From contig CM049317.1 in assembly GCA_026874595.1 (NCBI GenBank), positions 40,636,401 to 40,700,400 of the forward strand: 64,000 nucleotides of DNA. The letters are read 5' to 3'. A model generated the notes under the pieces. That model was not told where the DNA came from, ran no database searches, and worked only from the letters and a program-made list of their open reading frames with translations. Each line of letters opens with the position of its first letter. Within the stretch, counting starts at the first letter, position 1. The translations under genes were made by a program, and so were the position numbers. Positions 1-11,952 of the stretch are shown piece after piece. Source of the DNA: Sipunculus nudus. Its lineage: Eukaryota; Annelida; Sipuncula; Golfingiida; Sipunculidae.

Positions 1-949
1 AACTTCAGACTTGCACAAAATGGCAGTCTCTGCAATATAATACAATTTTAACATATATATATTCACTTGCATAACTTTATAATCATGAACAATTAAAGTT
101 TACTCATTTCCTCCTGTCTAAACAATTTAGAATGTAAAACTTTGACTAAACGCAAATCTATAATATTACTGACTTTATTTTTATAGAGGTATATTTATTC
201 TAAACGAATAAAACACCCAGCTGATATTCATAAGTCTTCATTAACTTAATTTGCACTCGAAAGGTATCCACAGTCTCAAAATGCACAGATCAGAACAAAG
301 CCACAAGCCAAATTTGTCCCCTTCAGTTTTCAGTAATATTAAGGATAAATGTAAACAAATGCTGCTTATGTCACAATTCTGAGAATTGTCTCTTTGCCTG
401 TATATATATTTCATATATCATGACTGAGATACATTATAAATGCACAGTCCCTCAGTGATCAAATATTTAGGCAGCTCAACAAATTGTTTCAATAACCTGT
501 GTTCTTTGTAACTACGTATTCAGACACAGCATTTAAACAGATGGTCTTGGTGGAACAGGCGACGAGTGTATGATATAATACACATTAAATTCTTAATCAA
601 AATCTGGGGACGCCAAAATTACTATCTATACCGGTGTTGTTCAGTAAAAATAATGGTTCAGTCCATGCATGCAGACTGCGAATGCAAACTCCCATCATAC
701 ACTGAGCTGCCCAGATCGCACCTGTACTAGTATGATCTTTATCATCCAAACAATTATGCAGTATTGATTTATATTCAAATATATATATTAATATTTCTTA
801 AAGGCTGAGCTCCAGTAACATTGGGCTAATTAAAGGATGAATGGATGACGTGACCTAGTGGGGAGCTGTCGGTTTTAAGGAACAGCTTGTACTTAAGCTT
901 ACGGGGATTTTAGATTCTGCAATGCATTTTCTCTTTAATAAAACAACGG
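1..949. other. AT-rich non-coding stretch
   Basis: No open reading frame, RNA gene or clear repeat is visible. The sequence is AT-rich with short (TA)n runs. It ends where the first degenerate unit of the 100-bp satellite begins. Confidence 0.6.
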
Positions 950-3900
950 TTATATTAATCCTCCAGCAGAGGGAGCCCCAGGCGAGAACGAAAGGAAGGG
1001 CCTTCGTGTAGCAATTAGTTCTCTGAATGCTCCGGTAGGGTGAACCCCCTGGCGGTCATACACATCTAGATGGGGTCCCCATCTAGCAATTCCGCAAATT
1101 GCCGGCAATTTAGCAACTTTGTAGTTCCCTGAATGCTCCGGTAGGGTGAGCCCCGGAGATCATATAGTAAGGGGCTCCCATCAAGCAATTCCGCAAATTG
1201 CCAGCAATTTAGCAACTTTGTAGTTCTGTGAATCCTCCGATAGGGTCAGCCCCCGCTGGTCAAACACAGAGGGGTCCCCATCTAGTAATTCCACAAATTG
1301 CCGGCAATTTAGCAACTTTGTAGTTTTTAGAATCCTCCGGTAGGGTGAGCCCCCGACAGTCATACACAGAGGGGTCCCCATCTAGCAATTCCGCAATTGC
1401 CAGCAATTTAGCAGCTTTGTAGTTCTTAGAATCCCCCGGTAGGGTAAGCCCCCGACGATCAAACACAGAGGGGTCCCCATCCAGCAATTCCGAAAATTGC
1501 CGGCAATTTAGCAACTTTGTGGTTCCTTGAATCCTCCGGTAGGGTGAGCCCCCGACGGTCATACACTGAGGGGCTCCCATCAAGCAATTCCGCAAATTGC
1601 CGGCAATTTAGCAACTTTGTATTTCCCTGAATGCTTCGGTAGGGTGATCCCCGGGGATCATGCAGTGAGTTGCTCCCATCTAGCATATCCGTAAATTGTC
1701 AGCAATTGAGCAACTATGTAGTTCTTAGAATCCTCTAGTAGGGTGAGCCCACTTCGGTTGTACACAGAGGGGTCCCCATGTAGCAATTCCGCAAATTGCC
1801 GGCAATTTAGCAACTTTGTAGTTCTTAGAATCCTCCGGTAGGTAGAGCCCCCGACGGGCATACACAGAGGGGTTCCCATTTAGCAATTCCGCAAATAGCT
1901 GGCAATTTAGCAACTTTGTAGTTCCCTGAATCCCTCGGTAGGGCGTGCCCCCGACGGTTATATACGGAGGGGTTCCCATCTAGCAATTCCGCAAATTGCC
2001 GGCAATTTAGCAACTTTGTTGTTCTTAGAATCCTCCGGTAGGTAGAGCCCCCGACGGTCATCCAGAGAGGGGTCCCCATCTAGCAATTCAGCGATTTGCC
2101 GGCAATTTAGCAACTTTGTAGTTCTTAGAATCCCCCGTAGGGTAAGCCCCCGACGATCAAACACAGAGGGGTCCCCATCTAGCAATTCCGCAAATTGCCG
2201 GCAATTTAGAAACTTTGTGGTTCCTTGAATCCCTCGGTAGGGTGAGCCCCCGACGGTCATACACTGAGGGGCTCCCATCAAGCAATTCCGCAAATTGCCG
2301 GCAATTTAGCAACTTTGTAGTTCCCTGAATGCTCCGGTAGGGTGATCCCCGGGGATCATACAGTGAGGGGCTCCCATCTAGCATATCCGCAAATTGTCAG
2401 CAATTTAGCAACTATGTAGTTCTTAGAATCCTCTAGTAGGGTGAGCCCACTACGGTTGTACACAGAGGGGTCCCCATGTAGCAATTCCGCAAATTGCCGG
2501 CAATTTAGCAACTTTGTAGTTCTTAGAATTCTCCGGTAGGTAGAGCCCCCGACGGTCATACACAAAGTGGGTACCCATTTAGCAATTCCGCAAATAGCTG
2601 GCAATTAAGCAACTTTGTAGTTCCCTGAATCCCTCGGTAGGGCGTGCCCCCGAAGGTTATATACTGAGGGGTTCCCATCTAGCAATTCCGCAAATTGCCG
2701 GCAATTTAGCAACTTTGTAGTTCCCTGAATGCTCCGGTAGGGTGATCCACGGGGATCATATAGTGAGGGGCTCCCATCTAGCAAATCCGCAAATTGCCAG
2801 CAATTTAGCAACTTTGTAGTTCTTAGAATCCTCTAGTAGGGTGAGCCCACTACGGTTGTACACAGAGGGGTCCCCATGTAGCAATTCCGCAAATTGCCGG
2901 CTATTTAGCAACTTTGTAGTTTTTAGAATCCTCCGTTAGGGTGAGCCCCCGACAGTCATACACAGAGGGGTCCCCATCTAACAATTCAGCAATTTGCCAG
3001 CAATTTAGCAGCTTTGTAGTTCTTAGAATCCCCTGGTAGGGTAAGCCCCCGACGATCAAACACAGAGGGGTCCCCATCCAGCAATTCCGCAAATTGCCGG
3101 CAATTTAGCAACTTTGTGGTTTCTTGAATCCCCCGGTAGGGTGAGCCCCCGACGGTCATACACTGAGGGGCTCCCATCAAGCAATTCCGCAAATTGCCGG
3201 CAATTTAGCAACTTTGTAGTTCACTGAATGCTTCGGTAGGGTGATCCCCGGGGATCATACAGTGAGTTGCTCCCATCTAGCATATCCGTAAATTGTCAGC
3301 AATTTGGCAACTATGTAGTTCTTAGAATCCTCTAGTAGGGTGAGCCCACTTCGGTTGTACACAGAGGGGTCCCAATGTAGCAATATCGCAAATTGCCGGC
3401 AATTTAGCAACTTTGTAGTTCTTACAATCCCCCGGTAGGTAGAGCCCCCGACGGGCATACACAAAGGGGTTCCCATTTAGCAATTCCGCAAATAGCTGGC
3501 AATTTAGCAACTTTGTAGTTCCCTGAATCCCTCGGTAGGGCGTGCCCCCGACGGTTATATACTGAAGGGTTCCCATCTAGCAATTCCGCAAATTGCCGGC
3601 AATTTAGCAACTTTGTAGTTCTTAGAATCCTCCGGTAGGTAGAGCCCCCGACGGTCATCCAGAGAGGGGTCCCCGTCTAGCAATTCAGCGATTTGCTTGC
3701 AATTTAGCAACTTTGTAGTTCTTAGAATTCTCCGGTAGGTAGAGCCCCCGACGGTCATACACAAAGTGGGTACCTATTTAGCAATTCCGCAGATAGCTGG
3801 CAATTTAGCAACTTTGTAGTTCCCTGAATTCCTCGGTAGGGCGTGCCCCCGACGGTTATATACTGAGGGGTTCCCATCTAGCAATTCCGCAAATTGCCGG

Positions 3901-5420
3901 CAATTTAGCAACTTTGTAGTTCCCTGAATGCTCCGGTAGGGTGATCCACGGGGATCATATAGTGAGGGGCTCCCATCTAGCAAATCCGCAAATTGCCAGC
4001 AATTTAGCAACTTTGTAGTTCTTAGAATCCTCTAGTAGGGTGAGCCCACTACGGTTGTACACAGAGGGGTCCCCATGTAGCAATTCCGTAAATTGCCGGC
4101 AATTTAGCAACTTTGTTGTTCCCTGAATCCTCCGGTAGGGTGAGCCCACTACGGTTATACACAGAGGGGTCCCCATGTAGCAATTCCGTAAATTGCCGAC
4201 AATTTAGCAACTTTGTTGTTCCCTGAATCCTCCGGTAGGGTGGCCCCTGCCGGTCAAACACAGAGGGGTCCCCGTCTAGCGATTCCGCAAATTACCTGCA
4301 ATTTAGCAACGTTGTGGTTCCCTGAATCCCCCGGTAGGGTGAGCCCCCGACGGTCATACACTGAGGGGCTTCCATCCAGCAAATTTGCAAATTGCCGGCA
4401 ATTTAGCAACTTTGTAGTTCCCTGAATGCTTCGGTAGGGTGATCCCCGGGGATCATACAGTGAGGGGCTCCCATCAAGCGATTCCGCAAATTTCCAGCAA
4501 TTTAGCAACTTTGTAGTTCTTAGAATTCTCCGGTAGGGTGGGCCCACTACGGTTATACACAGAGGGGTCTCCATGTGGCAATTCCGCAAATTGCCGGCAA
4601 TTAACAACTTTGTAGTTCCCTGAATGCTCCGGTAGGGTGAGCCCCGGAGATCATATAGTAAGGGGCTCCCATCAAGTAATTCCGCAAATTGCCGGCAATT
4701 AAGCAACTTTGGAGTTCTTTGAATTCTCCTGTAGAGGGACCCCGGGCGGTCATACACTGAGGGGAACCCTTCTAGCAATTCCGCATATTGCCGGCAATTT
4801 AGCAACTTTGCAGTTCTCTGAATTTACCGGTAGAGTGCGCCCCCGGGGGTCATACCAGGGGCGGATCAAGGATTTAGGAAAAGGGAGAGTCCAATCAAGG
4901 AAGACTAATGAAAACCTAAAAAAATGTCCCCAGGTCTGGAAAGGGGGGGGGGGGGGGGGTCCAAGCCGCAAAATTTTGTCTGAAGCCCTTAAAAAAACGT
5001 TGTTTCTGATGAAAAAAAGGGGGGAGGTCAAGACCCCCTAGACCCATGCCCCCTGGTTCCGCTTCTACATACACTGAGGGGTTCCGATCTAGCAATTCCG
5101 CAATTTGCCGGCAATTGAGCAACTTTGGAGTTCTTTGAATCCTCTGGTAGAGGGAGCCAGGGCGGTCATTCACTGAGGGGACCCCTTCTAGCAATTCCGC
5201 AAATTGCCGGCAATTAAGCAACTTTGGAGTTCTTGGAATCCTCCGGTAGAGGGAGCTCGGGCGGTCATACACTGAGGGGACCCCTTCTAGCAATTCCGCA
5301 AATTGCCGGCAATTTAGCAACTTTGCAGTTTTCTGAATCCACTGGTAGAGGGAGCCCGGGCGGTCATACACTGAGGGGCCCTCTTCTAGCAATTCCGCAA
5401 TTTGCCGACAATTAAGCAAC
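950..5420 (-). repeat. Satellite A, array A1 (100-bp monomer)
   Basis: About 42 head-to-tail monomers of ~100 bp. Each contains GCAATTCCGCAAATTG, a perfect 16-bp palindrome AAATTGCCGGCAATTT in good copies, then CAACTTTGTAGTT, CTCCGGTAGGGTGAGCC and a cluster near GGTCATACAC. Monomers differ and are grouped into larger units. A variant with CACTGAGGGGCTCCC recurs at 1564, 2262 and 3161, and the variants near 1750 and 3348 are exactly 1597 bp apart, so a ~16-monomer segment was duplicated. Another marker (ACAAAGTGGGTACC) recurs 1199 bp apart near 2560 and 3760. The final monomers (4700-5420) are a distinct GAGGGAGC subtype. Strand is arbitrary: called minus because A2 shows the opposite orientation. 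Minus-strand ORFs of 60-180 codons in the array come from the open frames of the monomer and are not genes. Confidence 0.95.
4856..5067 (+). mobile_element. 212-bp non-autonomous insertion in satellite A
   Basis: This block interrupts a satellite monomer. The monomer sequence CATAC occurs at 4851-4855 and again at 5068-5072, which is a 5-bp target duplication. The element starts CAGGGGCGGATC and ends TTCCGCTTCTA, so the ends are imperfect inverted repeats around GCGGA. It contains a run of about 18 G. A second diverged copy lies at 41882-42069 in the opposite orientation. It has no coding capacity, so it is probably a MITE-like DNA element. The superfamily is not assignable from sequence alone. 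Confidence 0.8.
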
Positions 5421-8400
5421 CCTGGTCTGCCTGATTAAATACTTAAACGCTGATGCCCAATTGACTGTATACTTGCTTTGGAGCAAGTCCACTGACTGTA
5501 AGTAGTGTAACCCCCTTGTACATGGCCTGTGAAAAAGTTGTGATGTCGTGAAAACGTAAAAATCATCATTAAGCCAATTCCTAAAAGGATACAAGGCTTA
5601 CAGGGGTTAATGAGTTTATTACTATACCAATATTATTGTTCTATTGTTTGTGTATGGACTTTTTCAGGTTCCACAGAGTATAAAACCATTTAATAATTTT
5701 TTTCTCCTTTTTTGGGGGGTAAGTTTTTCTGTGTTTCTTTCTTCTGCCATGTTTGTGCTAGATCTCACATATGCCTGATTTAAAAAAATAATATTCTTGC
5801 GTAATATTAGTCTGAGGTGACAGAGTTGCACCTGATATTTACTTTGGACCTTGACCTGATATCCATGGTCATTCACTCCATAGCTGATTCAAAATTATCG
5901 CTCCGTTGGGAGCGTCAAGGGGGATTCCAGTGATTCTAAGACTGATTACAAACATCTAGTTTGTCTTTATTTACGGACATGTAAACCACCATACTGAAAA
6001 TATTTTGGGAAGATATGCCTTTATAAAACTAACATTTTGTTTAATTAGGAATATATCTATTTTTTGCTTTTTATTAAAGAAAAATATATAATTTTGATAT
6101 ATTTGGGTAGAATGTAATGAAAAATCAATATATGAAAGTAATGATATGCAAATAATATCAAGGTATAATTTCATCTTGAAATTCCTATAAAATGAAAGCA
6201 TAATTTAAACATATTTTGGTAAAAAATTATACCAGAATACCTTTCTATCAACAGAACAACCATTACATAATAAAGACGTAGTTAACGTAGGCGTGTTAAC
6301 GAAAATTTTCTGTGCTTCCCCTCAAATATGTGGGGATTTTTCAAAAATAGCTGGAAATATTTCTGTTATAATCTTCGATTCAGACTAACCTTCATGTACA
6401 TACCTCTCAAAAGTTGTGGTTCACTGAAATTGGAATATAAACAATTTTTGCTCTTGGGATATGGATATGTTGGCATTGTTGTCAAAAATAAACAAAAGCT
6501 TGATACATTTATGTAAAATGAATGAAAGGAAGATATATTGTCACTCTCACACTCAAAAGTTTAATCTAATAACTATGGTATAAATTATATGAACACTGTT
6601 AAAGAACGGAACAGGCTCTATAAGAGCAAAAGTGCATGACTCCTGGTTAATTGTTCAAAAAGTTTTATTCTCACAAAATAAAACATGATCGTTTAACTGA
6701 AACATCTTTATCAATTAATGCTGTATATGATTGCTAAAGTTTGGAATCTCACTCACAAATTGACCATTAATCTTTCATAAAACTGTCCAAAGATACTACC
6801 TGTACAGATCATTCCAACCAATCAGGCACCATATCTTAAGATATCCAAAATTAACATGTGCAACAAATAATAAGATAATCCATGAAATAATCATGAAGAA
6901 ATCGTATGAATATTTACTTGAAATAGACCATGAGAAGGGAAATTTCACATCTGATAGTCCTTTTTATAAGCATTATTTTTCTTAATTTTGTTAAATCTTT
7001 AAATGATGACCAGAAAATGGGTTTGCCGGATGAATTTTGTTTTCATAGTAAGACAAATAACTGCAGAGTTATGAATATCAGTTGAATGTAAAATGGGAAT
7101 TTCTACTTAAATTGAAAAGTACTCGCTACAAAAAAAAATATTAAATATATGTGGCTTATGTACAAAAGATAAATTTGTCTAGGATGGATAAGCATAGCAA
7201 ATTTCAAAGCAAGGTATGGATTAATTATTGAAAAATGGAATTCCTCATGAACTTCAAATGATAAGATCATTGTGAAACTTGGGCAAATTTTGTTCAAATG
7301 TACGATTAATAACAGGAATGTATAAGTACATGATATTTATTATTTTCAATTTATGACCCTTTAATCAATTTAAGTGCAACAGGGATTAAGACTCAGATGA
7401 GTCTGGCTGTCAAGGTTTTACAGTCACATATAGCTCATAGAATATAGGTTATTATGACTTAATTAAGGGTTTCCCACATGATTCACCAGGACTTGTTTGG
7501 AAGCATGATCTCCCTCAAGAAACATCTTGTACTTTGACCTAGTGTTTGATGTTGCCATATTTCTTTGCTTAACTTTCTTCAGCTGAAAGAAACAGATTAT
7601 CATTACTTCTTCATAAATATAGAGACTTTCCCACAAATACAACTGGTAAGGGATTTTATGAGGGAAATACTGAACATTTATTTTATAGTTATAATTGAAA
7701 AGGTGTTCCCATCTGCAAAAGTATGGGCTCAATTCATACAGGAAAGAAATGTTCCAAAAGGGCGCCCTGAACCTGCGAGTCTTTTCTGTAGCACTTAAAG
7801 GAAATATTTACAAGCAGAATATATTTTGTGTATTTTTCTGTTTAACATATATTTTGCTATACAGTTGTAAACACATTCACTGGAAGACTGGGCTATAGGA
7901 CAAAAGTGTGGACTAACAAAACCATGTCTTCATGATAATTTTTTTACAGGAAGGCAGTAATCGTTATATGTTGAGCCCTTTACTTTTCTGACAGCATTTC
8001 CAACTTAACACAAGTCCAAAAATATTTAACAGCAGGGTGTTTAACATATTTTTCATACTCTGATGTTATAGTCCAGCTTTTATTCAGCAGTATACCCTAA
8101 TATGTTTTGATAATATCAATGTCACATATGACTTTACGGCTATATGTGCATCATTTCCTTATTTGTATGATTTATTCACATTTTGAGGCAAAGCTAAGGC
8201 CATACACTAATTATATCAATGAACTATGGTTATAATACAATACCAGTAAATATGATCATGTCAGTACATTTGGCACAATTTCAAACAGTTTTTAAGCCCA
8301 ATTTATAAAGGAGATGAAGAATCAATGAGAAAAACTGAAAAGGATTTTTTTTTATATTTTATGCAAACTTCAGTGGGAGTATACAGGGGGGTTACACTTG

Positions 8401-9509
8401 AAAGAAAATTTGGAAAAGAATATTTTTTCAAGGTTTTATATGCAGGTACATAAATTCAAGGGGTGAGAGTATCGGATTTCCCAAATTTGTAAAATAATAC
8501 CCACCCCTACTCGTATAGGCCTAAGTAGCAGTAATGTTGTTACCACTTGCTAGTCTACGGATGGAATGACGACCGACAAAGACCATATGTAGCTAAAATG
8601 ACTTAGAGTCATCTGAGCTGAAAATGAAAGGTGAAGCACCAAAACAGTGAAAATCGTGGGAATGTGCATTTTTGATGAAGACGGGGAAAAACAGATATTA
8701 AACAAAATATGAACACAGTGAGGGTGTTTAGATATTTGCCAGCCACAGTGTGACTCTAGGATGTAAAGGAAAAGTATAGGATAATTGACTTTTCCTAACT
8801 ATTTAGCTGAATTTAAATTGGGCGAGGCCGTTTTGGGTAATGTAATTTTACATAGGGAACAAGGAGGTCAAAAGGATTAAAAATTACCAGTCAAATGATG
8901 CCTTGGTGTGAGAGTGAAATGGAAGTTGGAAAATGGATCATATTCGTTCGGTGGAAGCCTCATACTCAGCCGTACAAAAGCCATCAACTATATCGATCGA
9001 ATAAAATAACATTTTATTCACTTTATATTCAAATATTATTATTCATTTGATTCAGACAGGGAGTTAAAATGTGCACATGATTGCCCTACTGGGCACCCTT
9101 TGCGTAATGTAGTACATGTATATACAGGAAACCGCGCCTATTTCTGATAGGCACTGCATGTGGGCCTACCGAGCCTATTTGAATTAACGACAAATTAAAA
9201 TATCCCAGCTTGTACAATTCATAGTGCAGATCCTCGGTATATAATTCATAAGCGACTTATACAAAATATACAATGAACGGCTATCGACCAAAGCACCAAT
9301 ATTAAAGTTATTTTACCATGCAACTCATGAAACGAAACTTTTTAACGGACCGCACTATTCCACTTACAACAGGTGAAGTACGCGGCAGGCGTATGCATAT
9401 GCCGCAGAACCTTGTGGATGTCATACTGTGAAACGCCTGAGACTTCAACAGTGCTGAGTCTGAAACTACATTATATATTATCGGGTGTTAGAATTGAAGA
9501 GTGGAGTGA
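5421..9509. other. AT-rich spacer, no gene seen
   Basis: About 4 kb between satellite A1 and the next structured region. Open frames are short, AT-rich and lack recognisable motifs. A short stretch near 8590-8625 (GAGTCATCTGAGCTG) resembles the start of the dispersed repeat copies at 16925, 17795 and 19655. No RNA gene was recognised. Confidence 0.5.
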
Positions 9510-9908
9510 TTAATCAAAGCGAGTAGAGATAAACACATGGTCTGAAACCGAAGAATAAAATTGGAGAAGTGACCACACGATACTAATCAGACTTTTGTAC
9601 ATTAATGTTAGATATGAATGTTTTGCCCATGTTGGAAAGGAGTTTGTATGCAAAAGTTGCTGTTTCGGTTGTGATTGAGAGCTTATCCATGCCAGAGTTC
9701 TGAATGATAACATCTTGCGTCCTGCAGCCCTGTTCACGCGCACGACACATCCCGATAGGAAGGCGACCTTGTTAGACCGAAAGCGCATCATACATAGTTT
9801 CTTGCTAGCAATAACTCCTGATAGCGACGGTCCACGAGTCATGGGAAGCTTGGAGTAATCATTGCTCAGAATAGCGGCCAGGAGAAATCTGCCTTCCTGT
9901 TTGCCCAA
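9510..9908 (-). CDS. Unrecognised 132-codon open frame (doubtful)
   Basis: The longest non-repetitive open frame in this spacer. It begins MGKQEGRFLLAAILSND. The DNA is somewhat more GC-rich than its surroundings, and a TT-rich stretch lies just upstream of the ATG. I recognise no domain, signal peptide or catalytic motif, and there is no neighbouring exon with convincing splice sites. It could be a chance frame, an exon of an unannotated host gene or a transposon remnant. Kept because its composition differs from the surrounding AT-rich DNA. Confidence 0.12.
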   Translation of the reverse strand: MGKQEGRFLLAAILSNDYSKLPMTRGPSLSGVIASKKLCMMRFRSNKVAFLSGCVVRVNRAAGRKMLSFRTLAWISSQSQPKQQLLHTNSFPTWAKHSYLTLMYKSLISIVWSLLQFYSSVSDHVFISTRFD

Positions 9909-10119
9909 TATTTTTTTTATTTTATCTAAACTAAGTATAAATAAAGACTGAACTATGTGTGTGTGTGTGCCTGATGATCAGCTTTTACTACGACCATAAA
10001 GCGGGAATTATTGGAAGAGTAATGCTGGTAAATATGTTTCTTGTGGGAAGGAGGATAGAATACTATGATAGGCGGGGTTTTCGGTAGCGGCCTGTAGTTA
10101 AGCTTACGGGACTTTTCGG

Positions 10120-10320
10120 ATTTCCGCGGCCGCCAGGGGGAGTGGATATCAGAGCGGGCTGCCAGAGAGGTCCACATGAATCGCACGCGCAAATAGCTAT
10201 CTGCTACCTTAAAGGTGCTAAAGCTGCCGCAAGGGGGGGGGGGGGGGGGGGTGGATATGAGAGCGGCCTGACAGAGGGGCCCCCATGAGTCGCAAGCGCA
10301 AATATCAGCTATTTGCCGTG
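10120..10320 (+). repeat. Two diverged ~109-bp units with a poly-G tract
   Basis: GTGGATATCAGAGCGG at 10142 and GTGGATATGAGAGCGG at 10251 start two related units. Each runs through a CCACATGAATCGC / CCCATGAGTCGC segment to GCGCAAATA. A run of 19 G (10233-10251) sits at the junction. The spacing is 109 bp. The plan (GC-rich block, then CGCAAAT) is reminiscent of satellite A but the sequence is not clearly homologous. Confidence 0.7.
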
Positions 10321-10379
10321 TTTTGGGTAACCCAAACTTAAAGGGCAAGGCTTAAACGGCAAGTAGTTGTCACGGGTAT

Positions 10380-11133
10380 TATACATTTTGTCCCTAATAA
10401 GGGTAACCCTAACCCTTCGGGCATGGAATACTCCAGTAAGTGCGTTCCACAGGTCTAATATATCCGTGATATGTGTAACCCTAACCCTTATTTGCACAGA
10501 TAATTGTAAAGTGCTTGACCTAGGTTCCGTTTAATGTCCGTAATATGGGTGTCCCTACCCCTTCGGGCTTTGAATACTAGAGTGAGCGCGTGACATTGGT
10601 GACATTTTACAAGATGTCCATATTTGGTATATATGGTATATCCTTGATACGGATTACCCTAACCCTAAGGGCATGAAATACTCCAGTCAGTGTTTCTCAC
10701 TAGAGATATATGCCCCTTCGAGCATGAAATACTCCTGACCCTTCGGACATGAAATACTCCAATAAGTGTTTGTCACTATTAATATGTGCTATATCCGGGA
10801 TACGGGTGACCCCAACCTTTCGGCATGAAATACTGCAGTAAGTGCTTGTCACTAAAAATATATAGTATATCCTGGATACGGGTTCTCCTAACACTTCGGA
10901 CATGAAATACTGCAGTAATTGTTTGTCACTTTTAGTATTTGCTATATCCGGGATACGGGTTACCCTAACACTTCGGACATGAAATACTCCAGTAAGTGTT
11001 TGTCACTATTAATATATGCTATATCCGGGATACGGGTTACCCTAACCCTTCGAGCATGAAATACTTCAGTAAGTGTTTGAAACCCTTCGGGCATGAAATA
11101 CTCCAGTAAGTGTTTGTCACTATTAATATATGC
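10380..11133 (+). repeat. Satellite B (77-bp monomer), left part
   Basis: Degenerate copies of a ~77-bp monomer whose consensus runs GTAAGTGTTTGTCACT, ATTAATATATGCTATATC, CGGGATACGGGTTACC, CTAACCCTTCGGGCATG, AAATACTCCA. The array is cut at 11133 by the hAT-like insertion and resumes at 11953. The first units (10380-10700) are the most diverged, as expected at an array edge. Confidence 0.9.
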
Positions 11134-11952
11134 TAGTGGTGGGCCGATCATCGAGTTTTATCGAAAGTCAGTCGGTTTGCTGCCACTTTCAAGCGCTCGA
11201 TTACCAAAGGCACTATCGATTACATCATAATAATCATTGTTTTCTTTCCAGAATGCCTTTATGTTATAGGCAAAAATTTTTCTTCCATTTTTTACCGCAT
11301 TCCGCGCTTCATATATTGAGTCTGTGTTCCCAAATAACTTCCGTATGTAACTGAGTATGACAGGGTATACCTATCTATATCTATAGATGCGAGAACGGAG
11401 GACTTGTTAAACTTATTATCCGTGAACTCGCAGGGAGCTGCAGAATTAGCGGAGTCTAACGAGATTTTCATTGCAAAATATGAGCGGGAAGGCGTTTTAA
11501 TACTCCATAAATTCTCCAGGTCTATGACTATTTTGCGAGATTCTCTTAGAAATAATCTATTCAACCGATGTTTCGGTCGTGGTTGTCCTTAAAATTCTTT
11601 GTTTGGGCTAACCCGGCCGGGCGAGTATTTGGATTTCAGCTGGAATTTTTTTATTTGGACTAGCCTGCATTTTTTTTTTTGGAATGATCTGCCCCAAGCG
11701 CACCTCGGCCCGAAAAATCTGAAAAATTTAATCCTTTAAATTAGTCTGATTGTGTCTTTATACGTGAAAGAATCGTTACACTCGTGCGCGAGAGGAGAAT
11801 ACCTGCCGGGGAAACGCAGGTACAGTTTCACAGATAATTGCATATTTCTTTGATAATTGCATATATTTGTCTGAACCGATTAATAATAGATCATCAGTCG
11901 GTTTGCTCAAACCGATGATCGATTATGAAAAAGGAACCGACTCCCACCACTA
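11134..11952. mobile_element. 819-bp hAT-like non-autonomous DNA transposon
   Basis: The element is bounded by TAGTGGTGGG (11134-11143) and its inverse CCCACCACTA (11943-11952). The satellite sequence ATATATGC is duplicated on both sides (11126-11133 and 11953-11960), a perfect 8-bp target duplication, which is the hAT hallmark. Subterminal copies of CAGTCGGTTTGCT and of GATCATCG-type motifs occur near both ends. Internal open frames (for example 11292-11564 minus, 90 codons) show no transposase motif. It is therefore probably a MITE mobilised in trans. The TIR beginning TAGTGG is compatible with hAT ends. Superfamily assignment rests on TSD length plus TIR, not on a protein. Confidence 0.85.

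Noticed and set aside
1181-4805. Many 60-180-codon minus-strand frames with LLNCRQFAELLDG-like repeats
   Set aside because: They are translations of the 100-bp satellite. The monomer length is not a multiple of three and the frames shift and stop with monomer variants, so no repeat protein is selected.
4254-4805. 183-codon satellite frame as a possible gene
   Set aside because: It crosses six monomers and ends in the insertion. Composition equals the other satellite frames.
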